Under the pieces are notes generated by a model. That model had not been told where the DNA came from and made no database searches. It was given only the letters and a program-made list of their open reading frames with translations. DNA of 64,000 nucleotides from JALYGJ01 sp963781705 (GTDB lineage: Bacteria > Chloroflexota > Limnocylindria > Limnocylindrales > CSP1-4). Made by a program: the position numbers and the translations under genes. Shown here one piece after another: positions 59,498 to 64,000 of this stretch; positions within the stretch are counted from its first letter, which is position 1, and each line of letters opens with the position of its first letter. The stretch is taken from assembly GCA_963781705.1 (NCBI GenBank), contig CAWAGP010000010.1, forward strand, positions 372,001 to 436,000, given 5' to 3'.

Positions 59498-61033
59498 TCA
59501 GGCCTCTTCTTTGCCTGCGAACGGATCCAGCCAGGCGATGGAGAGGATGATGGGGGCGAGCCCGAACGCCGCCAGGAGATACGGATTGGTCGCGCCGACC
59601 ACGAGGACGGAGACGATGATGGCGAAAGGCACGGCAGCTTCTTGCCGGGTGACTCCGACGGCCAGGCGCAGCCGACCCAGCCTTCCCCGAACCGCGTCGA
59701 ACAGGAGCCGTAACGGGAAGGACAGGAACAGCAGCAGACCCACGATGCCGGTCTTGTACGTCAGGTCCAGGTACTGCAGTCTCATAGGAGTAGATCTGTC
59801 CGTATGGGTAGTCGGGAGCGATCGTGCCGAAGCCCCAGCCCAGAACGGGGCGCTCGGCGATGTGGCTCGTCAGTACCTGAGCCTGCTTCAGTCTTGACGG
59901 CGTTGGACCGATGCCGCTGCGTCCTCGCCGTCCGAATGCGCTGGCCGCGCGGTCGAGGAGGTCGTGCGGCAGGTTGAGCCCGCGCCAGACCCAGAACGGT
60001 CACGGCCAGGACGAGCGCAGCGCTCGCGCCCAGGATCTGGGCCGACGGCGGAACCCGCCCGCTCCGAGAAGCAGCACCAGTGCGACGGCGATGCACGCCC
60101 CCAGCCAATAGCCACGAGTCCAACTGGCAACCACATCGAGCGCCAGAAGCCCAAAGCAGCAACCAGGGCCACAGCCGTCGGGGCTGCCGCAACAGCTCCC
60201 ACGTGACGAGGGCCATGCCCGACCTGGAGGTACAGCCCGCTCCCCAGGTACAGCCGGAAGAAGCCGTCCGGAACGGGATGAGACTGCCGCCACCCATGTC
60301 GAGTCGTCCGAACAGGATCTCGTAGAGCGGTGGCGCCGAGCTGAACAAGTCCGCTCAGGGCCACAAGCGTCAGCAGCGCTGGTCACCAGCGCATTCGCCG
60401 CGCAGGCGACCAGTAGCCATCTTCGCAGCCACCCAAGGTCGCCTCGTTGGGCCAGGGCCGCCAGCGCTACCGCGAAGGCGAAGAAGAAGTGGACCGTCGC
60501 CGTCGCCGAATACGTCACTTGGGGCGTTGCCATTGAGCAGCCCAAGCGTCATCCATACGCCTGGCAGCACAACGGCTAGGACGACGGCGTGCACTGTGTA
60601 TCGCCCGAGACGAAGTTGGTGCGCGCGCGCAGCGAGGCCGAGCTGAAAGAGGCCGCCGGCGAGGACCATCACGTCCAGCACGATCCGCCCCGAAACACCA
60701 CCTGGAAAGACCGTCCAGTGGCCCGAGGCCCCAGCGACAGCAAGCTCGAGCACCGCGATCGCGACCGCCGCCCTGTAGTAGACGACGGTCAGCCCAGCGA
60801 AACTCACCAGGAGGATGGCTTGGCAGGCCAGTTCGGCGCTCTGGAGGAACGGATCCAGTGGCCCGCCCGTGCCCGCGATCCGCAGCGCGGTCAGGGCGAC
60901 GATGTCGACCACGACGAGAACCACGAGCGCGATGCGCGCAACCGCCGCGATCCGTGCCCTGGGTCGCGCGCTCTCTGAGCTGCTGCGGCCGGTTGTCGCG
61001 GGTCGAACTCAGGATCTTGGCCCACCGCGGCAT
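59498..61033 (-). pseudogene. O-antigen ligase-like membrane protein, many frame breaks
   Basis: Helix-rich pieces in alternating frames: VVVDIVALTALRIAGTGG and VSFAGLTVVYYRAAVAIAVLELAVAG (60.4-60.9 kb), SATATVHFFFAFAVALAAL (60.5 kb), SHIAERPVLGWGFGTIAPDYPYG (59.8 kb) and YLDLTYKTGIVGLLLFLSFPL (59.5-59.8 kb). The last two are the Wzy_C/O-antigen-ligase pattern. The likely start is near 61033 (MPRWAKILSSTRDNR). At least five shifts are needed. Divergent from the phosphoglycosyltransferase. Confidence 0.65.
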
Positions 61034-61070
61034 CGTACCGGACGTCTCACGTGAGCTAATACGTGGGAAG

Positions 61071-62490
61071 ATGGCGCCGATGATCCGACGCCACGTGCGG
61101 CTGCTCCGGCTGGGCCTCGTGGCTGCGGACGCGCTCAGTGCGTTCCTGCTGTTCGTCCTCGTGGTCGGCCTGCGCTTCGACTATCTCGACCCCGCAGCGA
61201 ATTGGGACGTTCTGGGCGTCGACCCAGCGCAGTTGGCCGCGGCCTACGGCGTCCTCTGGGTCGCCTCGCTCTGGATTGTGGGGCTCTACCGGCTGCGCAC
61301 GTACTGGTCGCTACGCGGGGAGGCAGTGGACATCCTGAGGGCGGTGGCGGTGGCGGCCGTGGCCTCCTTCAGCCTCACCTATCTGCTCAAGCTCGAGAAC
61401 ATCAGCCGACTCTTCGTTCTGATTCTCTTCGTCGCCCAGCCCGTCCTCACACTGGCGAGCCGTCTCGCGCTGCGTGCCTACCTCCGATGGGTCCGGGGCA
61501 GAGGGCAGAACGAACAGCAGGTGCTGATAGTCGGCTCGGGCAAAGAGGCACGTGAGTTTGCCCGTGAGATCGAGGGACACACCGCGCTTGGCATGCGGGT
61601 GATCGGCTATCTTGCCGGGCCGGGCACCTCCCCAATGGCCGGAGACCATCCCGTACTCGGGACGATCGACGAGATCCAGGAAGTGCTTCATGGCAGAGTG
61701 GTCGACGAGGTTGTGATCTGCCTCCCGCCCAACGACTGGAGCTACGTGGAGCCGGTCACGCGGATCTGCGCGGATGAGGGAAAGATCGTTCGTGTCGCGA
61801 TGCAGCCACTGGGCGACATCCTGAGCGGTGGCCGTTTCGAACAGCTGGGCGACACGCCCCTGGTGACCTATCTTCCCGGGCCGGACCGCGTTGTGGCGCT
61901 CGCGCTCAAGCGTCTCTTCGACATAGTCGTCTGCTGCGCTGGGCCTCGTGATTCTCAGCCCGGTCCTACTTGGCGTGGCTGCCTATATCCGGATCCGCGA
62001 CGGCTCACCGGTGCTCTTCCGGCAGGAGCGCGTGGGCCTGCACGGCCGCGTATTCACGTGCCTCAAGTTCCGCACCATGAGCCGCGACGCAGAGGAGCGT
62101 TTCCCGGAGATGGCGCACCTCAGTGATATCCGCGGTCCGGCCTTCAAGATGACGGCCGACCCAAGGATCACGCCCACTGGGCGTTGGCTGCGCAGGACGA
62201 GCTTGGACGAGCTGCCGCAGCTGGTCAACGTGCTGAAGGGTGAGATGAGCATCGTTGGGCCCAGGCCGGCGCAAGCGTTCGAGGTGGCCGGCTACAGCGT
62301 CTGGCACCGCCGGCGGCTGGCGATGCGGCCGGGCATGACCGGCCTATGGCAGGTGGAGGGCCGCGGTGGCGACGACTTCGACAACCGGGCCGCCCACGAT
62401 CTGCGCTACATCGACCGCTGGTCCTTCTGGCTGGATCTCAAGATCATGCTCCGCACGATCCCGGCGGTCCTGCAGCAACAGGGCCGCTGA
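61071..62490 (+). pseudogene. Exopolysaccharide polyprenyl-phosphate sugar-phosphotransferase (1), one frame break
   Basis: WbaP/WcaJ-type initiating enzyme that loads the first sugar-phosphate on undecaprenyl phosphate. The N-terminal half has about four helices and a CoA-binding-like domain (VLIVGSGKEAREFAREIEGH). After one base shift near 61935 the catalytic domain follows: GSPVLFRQERVGLHGRVFTCLKFRTM, DPRITPTGRWLRRTSLDELPQLVNVLKGEMSIVGPRP (in part: RRTSLDELPQLVNVLKGEM) and RPGMTGLWQVEGRG. The catalytic Asp-Glu (SLDELPQ) is intact. ATG 61071. Confidence 0.88.
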
Positions 62491-62786
62491 AGCGTGTGGC
62501 CGGTGGCGCGGGTCGACCTGCAGTCGGCCATCGATGGCCAGGTGGCTCAGTCGACTGGCAGCGGATGCTGATCGTCCGCAAGCCCTGTCCGAACCAGGCC
62601 GTGGTTCCGGGCTGCGCCGAACTGGCTGCAAGCCTCTGCCTTAGGTGTAAACGCGCAGCGGCAATCCCGTATTTCCCTCTCCCTGGTGCTATGTACACGA
62701 GCGGTAACCTAAGCAGTGCAGGCTGAGTAGAGAGGGATCCCAGCAAACGCTCTCCCAGCCGCCGAGCGAGGAGGGTACGTGCCGCC
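62491..62786. other. Intergenic gap between the two phosphoglycosyltransferases
   Basis: A 296-bp stretch, slightly lower in GC near 62640-62720 than its surroundings. I see no gene, RNA or member of the repeat families here; it may hold the promoter of the second transferase gene. Confidence 0.4.
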
Positions 62787-64000
62787 GTGATTCGCCGTCA
62801 CGGGATGTTGCTGCGTCTCTTGCTCGCGCTGGTCGACGGCGCGGCCGTCCTCGTCCTGATCGCGCTCATCTCCGGGCTGCGCTTCGGCGGCGACTGGCGC
62901 GCCAACTGGGACCAGATATTCGACGTGCCCTGGGCGCCTGCGCTGCTCGTCGCGCTCGGCTGGATTGGCGTGCTCTGGACGCAGGGCCTGTACCGCCTCC
63001 GGGCGAGGTGGTCCTTCGTGGCCCAGGTGATCGGCGCTGGCCCGCGCGCTGGCGGTGATGATCCTGCTCACCTTCGCCGCACTGTTCCTGTTCAAGCTGC
63101 CCGAGGTCAGCCGGTTGTTCGTCCTGGCGCTGCTGCCCGCGATGGCGTTCGCGTCGCTGCTGCTGCGCGCCGCCATCCACTACTACCTGACGGCGCTTCG
63201 CCGGCAGGGCCGGAACACGCGCAACGTGCTGATCGTGGGTTCGGGCCCGTCGGCCGTCCACTATGCGCAGGAAATCGAAGCCAACTCCACCCTGGGCCTG
63301 AAAGTCTTGGGCTATCTCAACGGCGACCAAGCCGAGCCGAGCATGGGCGTGCCCTTCCTGGGCGCTTACGACCAACTCGGCGAGGTGCTGCACAGCCAAG
63401 TCGTGGACGAGGTCGCCGTCTGCCTCGACTTTGCCGAGTGGGAGCTGATCAACAAGGTCGTTGAGTTGTGCCGGGCGGAGGGCAAGCTTGTCCGCATCCC
63501 CATCGGTGGCGCCTTCCTGGCCGGCGCGCAGACGTACCTTGAGAACCTGTCCGGCATGCCCGTCCTGTCGGTGCTCGAGGGTCCCGACCGCCAGCTGGGC
63601 CTGGCCGTCAAGCGCTTGCTGGACATCGCGAGTGCGGCGATCGGCCTGACGCTCGGTTCGCCCGTGTTCCTCGCGGTGGCATTGGCGATCGTCGTGAAGA
63701 GCGGCCGCCCGGTCTTCTTCCGGCAGGAGCGCGTGGGCCTTCACGGCCGCCGCTTCCGCGTCCTCAAGTTCCGGACGATGGTCCCCGATGCGGAGGATCG
63801 CCTCGCCGAGCTGGCCGCGATGAACGAGATCAAAGGCCGAGCTTTCAAGGTGACCGATGATCCGCGGGTGACTCCGATCGGCCGCTTCCTTCGGCGCACC
63901 AGCCTCGACGAGCTACCGCAGCTGTGGAACGTGCTGTCGCGGCGAGATGAGCCTGGTCGGGCCGCGCCCGCCGCTGCCGTCGGAGGTCGACGAGTACGAC
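62787..64000 (+). pseudogene. Exopolysaccharide polyprenyl-phosphate sugar-phosphotransferase (2), frame breaks, cut by right edge
   Basis: Tandem paralog of the gene at 61071. GTG 62787 starts IRRHGMLLRLLLALVDGAAVL. A shift near 63041 restores LARALAVMILLTFAALFLFKLPEVSRLFVLALL, NVLIVGSGPSAVHYAQEIEANSTLG, PVFFRQERVGLHGRRFRVLKFRTM and RRTSLDELPQLWNVLS. An extra C near 63943 then breaks GEMSLVGPRPPLPSEVDEYD at the window end. The catalytic SLDELPQ is present. The missing 3' end holds only the last ~50 residues. Confidence 0.85.

Noticed and set aside
1..64000. tRNA, rRNA, insertion sequence, integrase or phage genes
   Set aside because: No such gene was recognised while reading either strand; a tRNAscan and IS search would be needed to exclude short or degraded ones.

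Overview
The window is high-GC, densely packed bacterial DNA with many 1-4 nt start/stop overlaps (ATGA, GTGA) and frequent GTG starts. A heliorhodopsin, LytR-CpsA-Psr (LCP) proteins, an acc/fab operon and the absence of any LPS-core gene point to a high-GC Gram-positive-like (monoderm) lineage. My best guess is Chloroflexota (Limnocylindria-like); an actinobacterial origin is not excluded. This is inference from gene content only. I saw no rRNA, tRNA, CRISPR array, insertion sequence or phage gene.

Layout. 0-1.4 kb: a cobalamin-binding (CarH/LitR-like) regulator, cut by the left edge, followed 14 bp later by a heliorhodopsin. 1.4-8.2 kb: a serpin lipoprotein with a broken frame, a PYROXD2/phytoene-dehydrogenase-like flavoprotein, surE, an AI-2E/PerM-type membrane protein and trpS. 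8.5-11.3 kb: thrC-thrB-birA. 11.4-13.1 kb: a small XRE regulator, then an ECF sigma factor with a small tail-anchored partner. 13.1-22.9 kb: a fatty-acid synthesis operon, accD-accA-(BCCP-like protein without the biotin lysine)-accC-fabZ-phosphoesterase-fabF-accB-fabH, then a two-domain HTH/nuclease-like protein divergent from fabG.

22.9-35.2 kb: a secreted FG-GAP protein and a sulfation locus: APS kinase (cysC), five sulfotransferases, a sulfotransferase relic, two paralogous GT2 glycosyltransferases, a GT87-like membrane protein and a GT26 (WecG/TagA) transferase. cysC would supply PAPS and the sulfotransferases would decorate a surface glycan. 35.4-42.1 kb: three LCP proteins, a PHP phosphoesterase, an Ig-like surface protein and a DUF4012 protein, suggesting attachment of glycopolymers to the cell envelope. 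42-64 kb: an exopolysaccharide locus with two GH26-like secreted hydrolases, GT2 and GT4 glycosyltransferases, flippases, O-antigen-ligase-like proteins, a nucleotide-sugar epimerase, a UDP-sulfoquinovose-synthase-like SqdB, dTDP-L-rhamnose genes (rfbA/B/C/D), a GDP-deoxymannose-reductase-like SDR and two initiating phosphoglycosyltransferases, the last cut by the right edge.

Two genome-scale signals stand out. (1) Intergenic DNA carries several families of short repeats: a dyad family around TGTCGG-N5-CCGAC, 20-bp tandem pairs bracketing a regulator, five 11-bp tandem units before fabG, a CACTC-N5-GAGTG dyad repeated three times before an LCP gene, and a ~155-bp dispersed element. (2) Many genes have a TANNCT-like box 6-10 nt before the start codon, as expected for leaderless transcripts. 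Single-base frame breaks are concentrated in 44-64 kb and in the serpin; sequencing or assembly error is the simplest explanation, local decay the alternative.
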